From assembly GCA_963750015.1 (NCBI GenBank), contig CAVVPU010000059.1, positions 14,181-78,180 on the forward strand: a stretch of 64,000 bases of DNA, in the 5' to 3' direction. The DNA comes from CAVVNC01 sp963750015. GTDB lineage: Bacteria > Desulfobacterota > Syntrophorhabdia > Syntrophorhabdales > WCHB1-27. Below are positions 52,383-61,802 of the stretch, piece by piece. The stretch's first letter is position 1, and the number at the start of each line of letters is the position of its first letter. The notes below the pieces were generated by a model, which was not told where the DNA came from, did not search any database, and saw only the letters and a program-made list of their open reading frames with translations. Both the position numbers and the translations under genes were made by a program.

Positions 52383-52869
52383 TTTCCCCCGTAACCTCTG
52401 CTGTCAGAGGGTTTACAAGCATCGAATAAAGATCGGCCTCATTCGGTCCCTCCAGATGGAGTATCACGCGATCCACCGTGCCATCGGCGCGCAAGGTCAT
52501 GTAACATTTGCCTGTCGGACAAGGCTGACCATTCACCACGAGGTCTTTGATGTGATAGTCTTCCGACAACTTGATCTCGCCCATCTGGATGAAAGTATTT
52601 TTTGCGTCAATCGACCCGATTAGGATCTTCTCATTGTCCAGGTCGAATTCAATGACCCTATTCTCGTAGTCAGACACCGCCTCCTCCCTGATCGTGGCGA
52701 TGTTAAGGGAAAACCTCGCAAGGAACGCCTCCTTCCCCTTTTTCGCTGGAGCATTCCAATTAACGGAAGCAAACGTGATGAATATCCCCATGAGCAGGAT
52801 AACAATCAGTAGCTCGACAAGGGTAAAGCCTTCAGTCTTCGGTAATGTCGCTGCTTGAAATGTCCGCAT
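52333..52869 (-). CDS. gspH: Type II secretion minor pseudopilin, GspH-like
   Basis: A 178-aa pseudopilin with prepilin motif TEGFTLVELLIVILLMGIF and a beta-rich C-terminal domain with a Cys pair (CPTGKC). I use ATG at 52867-52869 rather than the upstream in-frame start at 52905 because the leader is then of normal length; it lies inside the end of gspG, overlapping it by 38 nt. Order after gspG supports GspH. Confidence 0.82.
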   Translation of the reverse strand: MRTFQAATLPKTEGFTLVELLIVILLMGIFITFASVNWNAPAKKGKEAFLARFSLNIATIREEAVSDYENRVIEFDLDNEKILIGSIDAKNTFIQMGEIKLSEDYHIKDLVVNGQPCPTGKCYMTLRADGTVDRVILHLEGPNEADLYSMLVNPLTAEVTGENGYAQEMPIRDRNNPS

Positions 52870-53290
52870 CCTTGCCTGTTCCTCCAGGCTCCCCGTCGGC
52901 GCCATAGCTGATTATCTCATAATCTTTGCCATTCTGGGCGGGAGAGACATAGTAGTAAGGATGTCTCCACGGGTCCTGGGGGACAGAACTACCCTCCAGA
53001 TATCCCCCGTCTCTCCACTTCGCCGGCACGGGGGCGATGGAGGGTTTCTTCACGAGGGCGTCAAGGCCCTGCTCAGTGGTCGGATAATTCCCGCAGTCGA
53101 GCTTGTAGAGCTTGAGAGCGCTTTCGATGTTCTTGATGTCCATCTTGGCCTTGACCCGGCGCGCCTCCTCCGGCCGATCCATGATCCTCGGGATGAGCAG
53201 CGTGGCAAGAATGCCCATAATGACTATGACGATCATCAGTTCGATGAGTGTAAAGCCCCGCTGACCCAGGCATCTTTCTCTTTGCATCAT
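52832..53290 (-). CDS. gspG: Type II secretion major pseudopilin GspG
   Basis: Main subunit of the pseudopilus. A 152-aa protein with prepilin motif QRGFTLIELMIVIVIMGILA and the GspG core: LKLYKLDCGNYPTTEQGLDA and YYYVSPAQNGKDYEIISYGA. The start at 53288-53290 follows AGGGGGA; an upstream ATG at 53311 overlaps the gspF stop and would lengthen the leader by seven residues. Confidence 0.93.
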   Translation of the reverse strand: MMQRERCLGQRGFTLIELMIVIVIMGILATLLIPRIMDRPEEARRVKAKMDIKNIESALKLYKLDCGNYPTTEQGLDALVKKPSIAPVPAKWRDGGYLEGSSVPQDPWRHPYYYVSPAQNGKDYEIISYGADGEPGGTGKDADISSSDITED

Positions 53291-53307
53291 CGCATCCCCC
53301 TGTCTCA

Positions 53308-54522
53308 TCATTTTATCAGTACTTTGTTCATATCGAAAAGCGGCAGCATTATCGAAACAAGAATAAATGCCACGATCGCTCCAAGAACGACGATGATCAA
53401 GGGCTCAACCATCGACGTGAAAGCGGCTATCTTCTGGTTTGCATTTGTTTCGTAGTATTCGGAGACGCTCGTGAGCATCTCTTCGAGGTTGCCGCTCGAC
53501 TCACCTACCGATACCATGTCAGCCACATACGGCGGGAAGACATTGGTCTCTCTAAGGGCGATAGAAAGGTCTGCACCCCTTTCAACCATCCTTGACATCT
53601 CGACGACGGCTTCCGATACCACCGTATTCTTCATGGTGGAGCTTACCACGACGAGTGACTGGAGCATATGAACACCGCTCTTCAGAAGGGTGCCCATGAT
53701 CTTCGCAAATCGACTGACCATTATCATTAAGTAAAGATTCCCGACCACCGGGGACTGAAGCACGAAGCGATCCCAGAATTGTCTTCCTTTGGGATTTTTC
53801 TTGACCCATCGGGAGAAAACGAAGACGGCGAGTCCTATGGAGATCGCGAAGATCGCGAGATAGTTGTTGATAAAAGCCGTGATCGACATCAGAATTTGTG
53901 TTGGCAGAGGCAGAGCCTGGTTCATATGGTCAAAGATGTGCGTAACCATTGGGACCACGTAGGCCATGAGAAAAAGGAGGACAAGGCTTCCAACGATCGT
54001 CATGAGGATCGGGTAGACGAGAGCCGCCTTCATCTTACCTCGCACGTTGGCCCGGCTTTCGAGAAGATTCGCCTGGTACTGGAGGATGGAATCGAGGGCG
54101 CCCGTCTTTTCGCCAGCCGAAACCGAATAGACAAAGAGATTGTCGAAGATTTCGGGATAGGCTTTGAGGGCGTCCGAGAAAGAAGCTCCCCCCTTTACCT
54201 CGTCACAAAGATGACCTACAATCTGCTTCTCTCTTTCCCCCTCGAGCTGGTTGGCGATGATCGTCAGAGCCTGGAAAAGCGGCACGCCGCCCTTAAGGAG
54301 AGAGGCAAGTTGCCGGGCGAGCTGTACGGGCAGTTTCTGTTTTATTCCAAAAGAAAAAAGCATACCCCGACCACTCTTGCCCTGGTCTACCGTCTCCTTG
54401 AGGGAAACAAGGTATAGGCCCTTATCTTTGATCTCGTTTCTCGCGCTCGGCTCTCCATCCGCCTCTATGAGACCGTTTCGGGGCTTGCCCGCGCTGTCGA
54501 TTGCGTAGTATTTGAAATTCAT
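53308..54522 (-). CDS. gspF: Type II secretion inner-membrane protein GspF
   Basis: Polytopic platform protein, 404 aa, with the two repeated GspF domains: the first with ARQLASLLKGGVPLFQALTI, the second with SRFAKIMGTLLKSGVHMLQS, and three hydrophobic helices (about 165-195, 215-235, 375-397). It sits between the ATPase gene and gspG, 57 bp after gspE. The N-terminal FKYYAIDSAGKPRNGLIEAD is typical. Confidence 0.93.
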   Translation of the reverse strand: MNFKYYAIDSAGKPRNGLIEADGEPSARNEIKDKGLYLVSLKETVDQGKSGRGMLFSFGIKQKLPVQLARQLASLLKGGVPLFQALTIIANQLEGEREKQIVGHLCDEVKGGASFSDALKAYPEIFDNLFVYSVSAGEKTGALDSILQYQANLLESRANVRGKMKAALVYPILMTIVGSLVLLFLMAYVVPMVTHIFDHMNQALPLPTQILMSITAFINNYLAIFAISIGLAVFVFSRWVKKNPKGRQFWDRFVLQSPVVGNLYLMIMVSRFAKIMGTLLKSGVHMLQSLVVVSSTMKNTVVSEAVVEMSRMVERGADLSIALRETNVFPPYVADMVSVGESSGNLEEMLTSVSEYYETNANQKIAAFTSMVEPLIIVVLGAIVAFILVSIMLPLFDMNKVLIK

Positions 54523-54579
54523 CTATTCCTTCTTAATTCCGGAAGGACGCTTGCGAAAGGGCGATAGTGGTCCTCACCG

Positions 54580-56109
54580 CTATTCGATAGTTACGCGCAC
54601 AATCTCGGCCAGCGAAGTGTCGCCGGCGAGGGCCCTGTCAATTCCGTCTTGCCGCAACGTCACCATTCCGTCCTTCATGGCTTCCGCCTTTATCTCCTCC
54701 GATGAGGCCCTGGCCTGAACCATTTGGCGTATCTTGCTCGTCAGGGTCAGAAGCTCGAAAATCCCTATCCTTCCAAGATAGCCGGTATTGAGGCATTCAG
54801 GGCAACCTCTGCCTTTGTAAACAACGTTCCTTGCCCCTTTTCCGTGCTCCTCGATCAGACTTCTCTCGAAGGTTGTCGGTTCGTACACCTCCTTACAGAA
54901 GGGACATATTCTCCTTACCAGTCTCTGAGCGAGGATCGCGGTGATCGAGGAAGTCAGAAGATAGGGCTCTATTCCCATATCGATTAGTCTCGTAAGAGCG
55001 CTCGCCGAGTCGTTCGTATGGAGGGTCGAAAAAACGAGATGGCCTGTGAGAGCGGCTTGAATCGCGATTCTTGCCGTTTCTTCGTCGCGTATCTCACCCA
55101 CCATGATCACGTCGGGGTCCTGACGCAGGAAAGACCTGAGAGTCTTGGCAAAATCGAGCTGGATTTTGGGATTGACCTGTATCTGTCCGATGCCGTCGAG
55201 GATGTACTCGACCGGATCCTCAACAGTCAGAATGTTCTTCTCCGGCGTATTGATATACTGCAAGACTCCATAAAGAGTCGTGGTCTTCCCGCTACCTGTG
55301 GGTCCCGTCACGAGAAAGACACCTTGCGGCCTTGTTATGAGAGAGATGATCGTCTTTTCAAGATCGGGGTTCATTCCGATAGAATTGAGACCGATCAAGG
55401 CACCTCCCCGATCCAGGAGCCTCATGACAACCTGCTCTCCGAAGGCTGAGGGTATGATGGAAACCCTCACGTCTATCTCCTTCTCGTTCACTCGCACTTT
55501 AATCCTGCCGTCCTGAGGCAGCCTCTTCTCCGCGACATCGAGTCCGGCCATAACCTTGATCCTGGACACAATCGCATTCTGAGCCCTTTTTGGTGGGGTG
55601 TAAGTGTCGTAGAGAAGGCCATCTATTCTGTATCTGACGCGAAGGTCTCTCTCCAGAGGCTGGATATGGATATCGCTCGCCCGGTCCTTTGCCGCAATCG
55701 AAAATAGAAGATTGACCAGCTTTATTATGGGCGGCTCGTTCGCCGCGTCATCCAGAAGGTCGTGTCCGCTCGGAATCTCCTGAGCAATCTCGGTGAGAGC
55801 GCTCTCGCCCAAGTCCTCCACGACGCCGATCACGACTTCCCTGCCCTGTTCTTCCTTGAAAGTATTCAGGTACTCGAGGAACTCCTTCCTAGGCACGTAC
55901 CTCTTCTCGACCGGCATACTCGAAAAAACACTGAGAATATCGCACGACGTATCCTTCTCACCCTCGCAGACCGCCACCACAAGGGCAGGGGGGTCGTTCC
56001 GTAAACCGAGGGGCACAAGGCTGTTCTTTTGAAAAAAAGAGTGGTGGATCCTGGCAATACGGTTGGGAACCGGAGCCAGGTCATCTTCGAAAGTCGATAA
56101 AGAATCCAT
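54580..56109 (-). CDS. gspE: Type II secretion ATPase GspE
   Basis: Cytoplasmic hexameric ATPase powering pseudopilus assembly, 509 aa. Motifs: Walker A GPTGSGKT (269-276), Asp box DPDVIMVGEIRDEETA, Walker B region, His box LVFSTLHTNDSASALTRLID, and the tetracysteine zinc motif Cys402/405/436/439. The N-terminal 90 residues, which contact GspL, are divergent. Its ATG overlaps the gspD stop (TAATG). Confidence 0.95.
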   Translation of the reverse strand: MDSLSTFEDDLAPVPNRIARIHHSFFQKNSLVPLGLRNDPPALVVAVCEGEKDTSCDILSVFSSMPVEKRYVPRKEFLEYLNTFKEEQGREVVIGVVEDLGESALTEIAQEIPSGHDLLDDAANEPPIIKLVNLLFSIAAKDRASDIHIQPLERDLRVRYRIDGLLYDTYTPPKRAQNAIVSRIKVMAGLDVAEKRLPQDGRIKVRVNEKEIDVRVSIIPSAFGEQVVMRLLDRGGALIGLNSIGMNPDLEKTIISLITRPQGVFLVTGPTGSGKTTTLYGVLQYINTPEKNILTVEDPVEYILDGIGQIQVNPKIQLDFAKTLRSFLRQDPDVIMVGEIRDEETARIAIQAALTGHLVFSTLHTNDSASALTRLIDMGIEPYLLTSSITAILAQRLVRRICPFCKEVYEPTTFERSLIEEHGKGARNVVYKGRGCPECLNTGYLGRIGIFELLTLTSKIRQMVQARASSEEIKAEAMKDGMVTLRQDGIDRALAGDTSLAEIVRVTIE

Positions 56110-58028
56110 TACTTTTTCCCTTGAGGCGCCAGAAGTTTCTCCTGAGTCGCTTTGAGCTGGTCGCTCACCTTCTGCAGGGTCTCTGCATCATAAACGATCC
56201 TGGGCGTAATGAAAACCAGCAGATTCGTGCGGGTATCACTCTTGTTGGAATAGCCGAAAAGTGGTCCTATGACGGGGAGAGATCGGAGAAGGGGGATGCC
56301 CGATCCGGAGTCCTGCTTGTTGTCCTGTATGATGCCGCTGATGACGATTGTCTGGGAGTCCCTCACGCCGACAGTCGTCTTGGTGGACCTCTTGTTGGTA
56401 GTCGGCGCGGTCTGCGTCGTCGACCCTACGGTTGCCGCCGTCGTCACGACCGTGGTTACTTCCGTGAATATGTTGAGGTAGACGAGTCCGTCCTTGTTGA
56501 TGTATGGCTTCACCTTGAGGTGGACTCCCACGTCCCGGTAGTCGAAGTTGGTAATAGGATTGCCCGCCGAGTCGAGGCGGACGCTCGTCGTGTAAGGAAT
56601 ATTGGAACCGACTATGACCTCGGCCTCTTCATTGTTTAGTGTAAGGAGCTGCGGCGTGGAGAGCACGTTCGCCTTATTGTCGGTGGCAAGGGCTTGAATG
56701 AAGGACTGGACGGTCGGGAAGGTAACGCCGTCGAACGTTATCGACTGGCCGAGCACACCGATGTTGAGTCCGGACTTGAGCGCACCGAGGGCGCTTGCAG
56801 CGGTACCGCTCGACGTCGTCGCAGAGGCAAGACCGGAGGCGAGGGGAACCAAAGCGGCCCCTGAGGTCGGATCGGTCCCTATGAGGTTTCCGCCGATGAT
56901 CCGGGTTCCGTTCGAGGTGCCTCCTGTGAGCCATTCCACACCGAGTGTCTGGCTGGTGCTGAGGGACAGCTCGACAATGGCCGCCTCGACGAGTACCTGG
57001 GGCCTGTACGTATCGATCTCCTCCACGATGCGCCGGATCTCTTTCATGTCTTCCGGGGGCGCACTGATGAGAAGCGAATTGGTCGCAGGATAAGATGTGA
57101 TGAAAACCTTTTCCTTGGGTGTCTGCGCCGTCTTGCCCTCAGCTAAAAGGGCTTGTAAAGCTTTGCCGAGGTCGGCCGCACTGGTGTTTTGCACGTTATA
57201 GACCTCGATACCGGATAGTTGTCTCGAAACGGGCAGGTCGACCTCGCCTATCAAGGTCTTGAGCCGCTGTAAATTGGAGGCGGTATCGATCATCAGCAAG
57301 GAGTTTGCGGACGGCACACTCACCAGGTAGGCATCGCGTGACATAAGCGGCCTCAGGATACCGACCATAGTGTTGGAGTCGAGGTATGCCAATGGGTAAA
57401 CAAGGGTGGTGATCCTCTCTTCCGGCGACGAACCCATGAATTTGGCCCTGTCGAGGGTTTCCACGGCCATACCTTTCGCATCGGCCGCCCTTACTATCTT
57501 CATTGCCTCCGGGGTTGCAACGATGCTAAAACCAAAGTAGTTGAGCACGCTCTCGAAGACCCTGAAGACTTCTTCTTTTGTAAGACTTCTCGGCGACAGT
57601 ACCGTTACCCTCCCTTTGACTACCGCCTCGTCGTATATAAAGTTCGTCCCCATAATGTTGCTCACGAACCTGATGAGATCGCGCAGTTCTATGTTATCGA
57701 ACTGCATCTGGACTAAACCTCCCGCGGAGGAAATAGCCCTTGACGGGGCGGCAACGGGCGATTGTAAGGGGGGTGGTGGAGGGGCGGTCATTTGCGGTGG
57801 CTGCCCGGGCTGTTGCGGAGCCGGAGAGCTCGGGTTCACGACGGGCGGCGGCCCAGCCTCTTGGGCGACTTGAACGAGACCTTCCTTGGATACATTAAAG
57901 ACGACAGGATCATCTGTCCTGGCCAAAACCGCAGGTGCATGGACAGAAACAATCACGAAAGCACATAAAGATATCAGTACTATCGGTTTTTTGCGCCGCA
58001 ACGGCCCCTCCCGTTTACCTGATTTCAT
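56109..58028 (-). CDS. gspD: Type II secretion secretin GspD
   Basis: Outer-membrane channel, 639 aa. It has a signal peptide (about 1-36, ending VLA), a Pro-rich linker (about 60-95), N-domains (NIELRDLIRFVSNIMGTNFI opens N0; further repeats follow) and the secretin core with VPLLRSLPVIGPLFG and LVFITPRIV near the C-terminus. The gene lies between gspC and gspE and overlaps gspC by 14 nt. Confidence 0.94.
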   Translation of the reverse strand: MKSGKREGPLRRKKPIVLISLCAFVIVSVHAPAVLARTDDPVVFNVSKEGLVQVAQEAGPPPVVNPSSPAPQQPGQPPQMTAPPPPPLQSPVAAPSRAISSAGGLVQMQFDNIELRDLIRFVSNIMGTNFIYDEAVVKGRVTVLSPRSLTKEEVFRVFESVLNYFGFSIVATPEAMKIVRAADAKGMAVETLDRAKFMGSSPEERITTLVYPLAYLDSNTMVGILRPLMSRDAYLVSVPSANSLLMIDTASNLQRLKTLIGEVDLPVSRQLSGIEVYNVQNTSAADLGKALQALLAEGKTAQTPKEKVFITSYPATNSLLISAPPEDMKEIRRIVEEIDTYRPQVLVEAAIVELSLSTSQTLGVEWLTGGTSNGTRIIGGNLIGTDPTSGAALVPLASGLASATTSSGTAASALGALKSGLNIGVLGQSITFDGVTFPTVQSFIQALATDNKANVLSTPQLLTLNNEEAEVIVGSNIPYTTSVRLDSAGNPITNFDYRDVGVHLKVKPYINKDGLVYLNIFTEVTTVVTTAATVGSTTQTAPTTNKRSTKTTVGVRDSQTIVISGIIQDNKQDSGSGIPLLRSLPVIGPLFGYSNKSDTRTNLLVFITPRIVYDAETLQKVSDQLKATQEKLLAPQGKK

Positions 58029-58923
58029 AACGGAGGGTCACCGGCTGCCCTCCCCGCATAACTTTCACTTCGAAGCTGGTTTCGTTCTTGAGCGCCTCGA
58101 ACACTTTGGTCATGTCTTCCGATGAGTCGAGTTTGTGACCGTTTATCTCTTGCAGGGTATCGTTGGGTGAAATGCCTATCTGTTGTGCTATGCTTCCCCG
58201 ATCGACGGCCACCACATTCAGGCCTTCACTGGATGCCTTCACCGCAATAGAAGACATAACGATACTATTATCTGTCTTAAATTTTTCCGCCAGAGATTTC
58301 GGAATGAGGGTGACAGAGCCCTCCTTTCTTATCTCTTTTATCTCTTTCCCGAGGCTTGCCACCCTTTGCGGTTGTTTGACGGGAGCAGTTGCCAAGGGCA
58401 TCCCGGCAGTGCGTTCGTAAACCGGAGTGAAAAGTTTCAGGATAGCTCCAAATTCTCCCTTTTCGAGCTTTACGGAATCTCTCCTTATTTCCGTAACTGT
58501 GAGACCTTTGTCGATGACATCTCCTTTTTCATAAGGCCATACCCCCTTCTGACCTCCTAGATCGATGACTGCATAGGTGTCCTTCTTTCTTTCACTCATC
58601 ATCACCCCTTTCAAGGACATCGCCTTTACCAGAGCCGTGAGTGTCTCCTCCTCGATCTCTTTCTCCGTCTTCGGTTTTGGGATCTCAACCTGAAGCTTGG
58701 CCCTGAAGAGGTTCCTGTCCATGAGGGACTTATAATCGCGTTCCTCAACGGGAGACGGCTTTGTTCCGGATATCTGGCCGACCCGCATCTCAGAGGGCGG
58801 AGGCGCATCGGGTACCCTGAGAAAAGAAGCATTGATTGCGAACAGGGTAACTATGCCGACGACCACCCCCGAAAGGGTGGAAATGCCAAAGGGTAATAGC
58901 AGTTGTTTCTTATCTGTCGCCAT
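58015..58923 (-). CDS. gspC: Type II secretion protein GspC with PDZ domain
   Basis: Bitopic inner-membrane protein, 302 aa, linking the platform to GspD. There is one hydrophobic helix (about 11-33), an HR domain (about 65-165, with NLFRAKL and KGVMMSERKKDTYAVID) and a C-terminal PDZ domain (AVDRGSIAQQIGISPNDTLQ, EINGHKLDSSEDMTKVFEAL). First gene of the second gsp transcription unit, with its own strong promoter. Confidence 0.9.
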   Translation of the reverse strand: MATDKKQLLLPFGISTLSGVVVGIVTLFAINASFLRVPDAPPPSEMRVGQISGTKPSPVEERDYKSLMDRNLFRAKLQVEIPKPKTEKEIEEETLTALVKAMSLKGVMMSERKKDTYAVIDLGGQKGVWPYEKGDVIDKGLTVTEIRRDSVKLEKGEFGAILKLFTPVYERTAGMPLATAPVKQPQRVASLGKEIKEIRKEGSVTLIPKSLAEKFKTDNSIVMSSIAVKASSEGLNVVAVDRGSIAQQIGISPNDTLQEINGHKLDSSEDMTKVFEALKNETSFEVKVMRGGQPVTLRYEIR

Positions 58924-59046
58924 ATCAGCCCAAGAGCATGATTATTACGCCGTTCTCCGTTGCTTTTCGATCGTGCTATGCATCGAAGGGCCGTCCACTC
59001 TAAAGACCACCACGGTCGTCCGGTCTCCAGTACTTTCACGGAGCCT

Positions 59047-59075
59047 ATAGTACATCACTGTTTCACCGTTGTCAA
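59047..59075 (-). promoter_or_regulatory. Promoter of gspCDEFGHI
   Basis: On the minus strand a perfect TTGACA (59070-59075), a 17-nt spacer and TACTAT (59047-59052). The predicted 5' untranslated region before gspC is about 115 nt; no riboswitch consensus was recognised in it. Confidence 0.75.
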
Positions 59076-59102
59076 ACAACAAAGCATAAGAATATTAGTA
59101 CC

Positions 59103-59981
59103 TTAACGTATTCTTAACGTTTCTCCTGCCGGCTGAATACCACTGGAGAAAGCCACAGTCGGAGAAAACTGGGTTCCGCCTATGGTAATAGTCCCTTTGC
59201 CCTTAATAGGGAAAGTGGCCGAAAGCACCTCATAAGAAGCCTTTATGTCGACAACCTCACCTGCATCAGTCGTCTCAACGGTTCCATTGCCTTTGACCGA
59301 TATGTCATTGCTCGTAACCGCCACATTGGTGATATCGATCCTTGACCCGTCAATCTTTCCCTCAAGTATGATGCGTTTATAAGGTATGAAGAGGCGAGGC
59401 ATATTCTTGGGCTGCAGGTCTTTCACTTCCCCCCCCTTAAGTTCGAACCGAAAAGAGCCGGTTTGTTTGTCCGGTCTCGTAAGAGGCGTCTCTTTCCGCA
59501 CTATTCCGTCGAGAGAACCGCTTATGCCCTTAAACCAGGGAAACAGGCCCTCAGGACATTTTTCGAGATTCACATGCTCCAGCCGCAGGACTATGTTGGG
59601 GTTTGCCGGCCCCGTGAAGGGTATTCCATCGATGCCGCATCTCAGTAAGCCATCGTAGACGCTGGCCGTCGATCTAATGGCGAGCTTTCCCGTGAACAAA
59701 GACAATGGATTCCATGAAATATCGACGTTGGTAAACTCAAGAGGCGGGGTTTGCCCCGAAGTCGAAACAGGCCGAAGTAGAAGCCGCGATGCATGAACGC
59801 CCGCGGCCTTTACGCTTACGCCTTCCATAGACACGGCCGTCCTGCCGTTGCTCATGACATTCTGCAGGGCTATCTTAAACGCTTTTTGATAGGGGAAGAA
59901 GAGGTAAATTACAAGTGCCCCGATGAAGGCCCCCCACACAACGGCTCCCGAAACAAGAAGGACCTTTTTTCGTTTATCCAT
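59103..59981 (-). CDS. gspN: Type II secretion protein GspN-like
   Basis: A 292-aa protein with one N-terminal transmembrane helix (about 8-29) and a periplasmic beta-rich domain containing repeated LEFTNVDISWNPLSLF, GSLDGIVRKE and VSVKAAG-type segments, as in GspN proteins of deltaproteobacterial systems (AsmA-like repeats). It overlaps gspM by 8 nt. Last gene of the first gsp unit (J-K-L-M-N). Function in secretion is accessory and poorly known. Confidence 0.75.
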   Translation of the reverse strand: MDKRKKVLLVSGAVVWGAFIGALVIYLFFPYQKAFKIALQNVMSNGRTAVSMEGVSVKAAGVHASRLLLRPVSTSGQTPPLEFTNVDISWNPLSLFTGKLAIRSTASVYDGLLRCGIDGIPFTGPANPNIVLRLEHVNLEKCPEGLFPWFKGISGSLDGIVRKETPLTRPDKQTGSFRFELKGGEVKDLQPKNMPRLFIPYKRIILEGKIDGSRIDITNVAVTSNDISVKGNGTVETTDAGEVVDIKASYEVLSATFPIKGKGTITIGGTQFSPTVAFSSGIQPAGETLRIR

Positions 59982-60489
59982 GCGTACGCCCTTCCTCGAG
60001 GGTGGCTTGCATATCGAGGACCATGGGATTCGACGCAGGCAGGGAAAGATTCAATTTTTCTATGCGCAAACCCGCGTTCTCCACTGCCTTCGTGAAGGCG
60101 ACAACTTCACCGACTGCAGCTCCTGTCACCTTAACCTCCACCGCCGTCTGTGCGCTCCCATTCTCTTTATCGGTCGAAGGCTGCAAAGAAGTAAGGGTTC
60201 CACCAACAAAACTCTTGGTCACTATATCCTCAACTAACGCAAGGGATAAGCCTTTATTGTCGGGCTTCCCCAGGGTATTTCTCTCAGGCTCGTGTTTCTT
60301 GGTCTCATACACGTCTCGAAGCTGAAGCACCTCGGCCAGGTCCTTCTGCTTCGCTCCTATCCGTCTTTCGAGAAGGGTTGTATCCTCCATCGTAAAATAG
60401 GCGGAAACGGTCGTCACAAGGAAAATGCCGAAAAAAACCAGCACGTACATCGTCTCGGGTATAGTTCGCAGACTGTCGAATGTCTTCAT
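59974..60489 (-). CDS. gspM: Type II secretion protein GspM-like
   Basis: A 171-aa bitopic protein: a short cytoplasmic N-terminus, one transmembrane helix (about 13-32), a coiled-coil stretch (about 38-60) and a ferredoxin-like C-terminal domain (TAVEVKVTGAAVGEVVAFTK). Sequence similarity in this family is low; the call rests on topology and on its place directly after gspL, which it overlaps by four bases. It would pair with GspL in the platform. Confidence 0.72.
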   Translation of the reverse strand: MKTFDSLRTIPETMYVLVFFGIFLVTTVSAYFTMEDTTLLERRIGAKQKDLAEVLQLRDVYETKKHEPERNTLGKPDNKGLSLALVEDIVTKSFVGGTLTSLQPSTDKENGSAQTAVEVKVTGAAVGEVVAFTKAVENAGLRIEKLNLSLPASNPMVLDMQATLEEGRTHG

Positions 60490-61802
60490 AATCTTCCTTT
60501 CAACTTGAACTTCACCTGCTTATTGGCGGCCAGTTCAAGGTTTTGCACCTCCACTTGTGAAATTCCCGGGACATGCCCAATGCTGTCTCTGATCCTTTCG
60601 ATAGCAGCAAAGGAGACGGTCGTTCCCGAGATGCTGAATTCCTTTTCGTCCGAGGTGAATTCATTCAGCTTCACATCAATGTCGGGCGGTATGCTCTTGC
60701 TGATTTCATCAAGGACGGTAAGGGGTGTTGTGGCGCCGGTTGTCGTATCCGGCTTTTGTTCCAGAGCGTGGATCTTGTCCCTGAACGTCCTGATCGGGTC
60801 CTGTACCGGGGGTGATTTAGGGAAGGAAAGTCTGTAAACCCGACTGGGTTCCGTGGTGAGAAAACGGTACGTTCGCTGTTTCAAATAGTAATCGGTGTAT
60901 GCCAGACCGTACATCAAAAGACCAAACGCCGCCAATCCCGCGGACAAATAGAAGCCCGTCTTCGTGGACAAGAAAGCGTACTTTCCTTTTTGCCTCGTAA
61001 AGTCTAAATGCCCTTTCGGTTTCAGTGACAGAAGCGCGACGCCGACGGCGTCCCATAGCCAATCGGGACCGTCCCCGCTCACGAGACTCTCCTTCAAAAG
61101 TGGGGTCTCGATGCTCAACTGAAAGGTAGTCTCGAGATATTCCTTTACCTTTGCCCCCTCACTGCTGTCGGCCACCAATATGTAGGAGCGGGGCGAGAAA
61201 TCCGGGTCGGCGGCCATTTCCTCAAAGGCGTCGTGAAGTGAGTTCGACAGAGGCGAGTAAAAGAACTGCCGAAGCTGGTAGAGGGTATTATCCTTATAGG
61301 CCATCACCACGATCGCATCCCCGTTCATATGAAGGAAGACGAAATCCTTGTCGCGCACCCTGTCGAACCATTTCAGGGCGTAAAGGGCGGCTAAACCTTG
61401 AATCGTGGTGATCCGAACGCGCTTGTTCGAAGCGTGCTCGTTCGAGAAGGACCTGGCCATCGCCCCTGCAAGTACTCTTCCTTTTCCCACTTCGACAAAA
61501 TCAACCACCATATCGTCCACAGTCACCGGCATTCTCTCTTCAAGTTCATTCGTGATGACCAGGCTTATCTTGCGTTTATCGGAAAAGGGAAAAGTGAGAT
61601 TGAACAGGTACGCCGCGCTGTTTTCCAAGCCGATGCCATAACCGCTCTCTTCAAATCGCTTTTCCAGCTCAGGAAGGCTCTTGTCCGCATACAGCGTTAA
61701 TCCCGTTATCTCCCTTTTTTGCCGTAAATTAAAGGTGACACCACACCACCCTTCTCTCCATTGGATAATGGCCGCTGCTGTGCGCCTCAAAACTCCCTCC
61801 AT
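60486..61802 (-). CDS. gspL: Type II secretion protein GspL-like
   Basis: A 438-aa protein with an N-terminal actin-like cytoplasmic domain of the GspL/PilM type (about 1-265, including VLAGAMARSFSNEH and ILVADSSEGAKVKEYL), one transmembrane helix near 285-303 and a periplasmic ferredoxin-like domain ending the protein. GspL binds the ATPase GspE and anchors it to the membrane. It overlaps gspK by 16 nt and gspM by four. Confidence 0.8.
   Translation of the reverse strand: MEGVLRRTAAAIIQWREGWCGVTFNLRQKREITGLTLYADKSLPELEKRFEESGYGIGLENSAAYLFNLTFPFSDKRKISLVITNELEERMPVTVDDMVVDFVEVGKGRVLAGAMARSFSNEHASNKRVRITTIQGLAALYALKWFDRVRDKDFVFLHMNGDAIVVMAYKDNTLYQLRQFFYSPLSNSLHDAFEEMAADPDFSPRSYILVADSSEGAKVKEYLETTFQLSIETPLLKESLVSGDGPDWLWDAVGVALLSLKPKGHLDFTRQKGKYAFLSTKTGFYLSAGLAAFGLLMYGLAYTDYYLKQRTYRFLTTEPSRVYRLSFPKSPPVQDPIRTFRDKIHALEQKPDTTTGATTPLTVLDEISKSIPPDIDVKLNEFTSDEKEFSISGTTVSFAAIERIRDSIGHVPGISQVEVQNLELAANKQVKFKLKGRL

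Noticed and set aside
58924..59046. c-di-GMP riboswitch (GEMM) before gspC
   Set aside because: Such riboswitches control secretion genes in related bacteria, but the conserved core sequence was not found in this leader.
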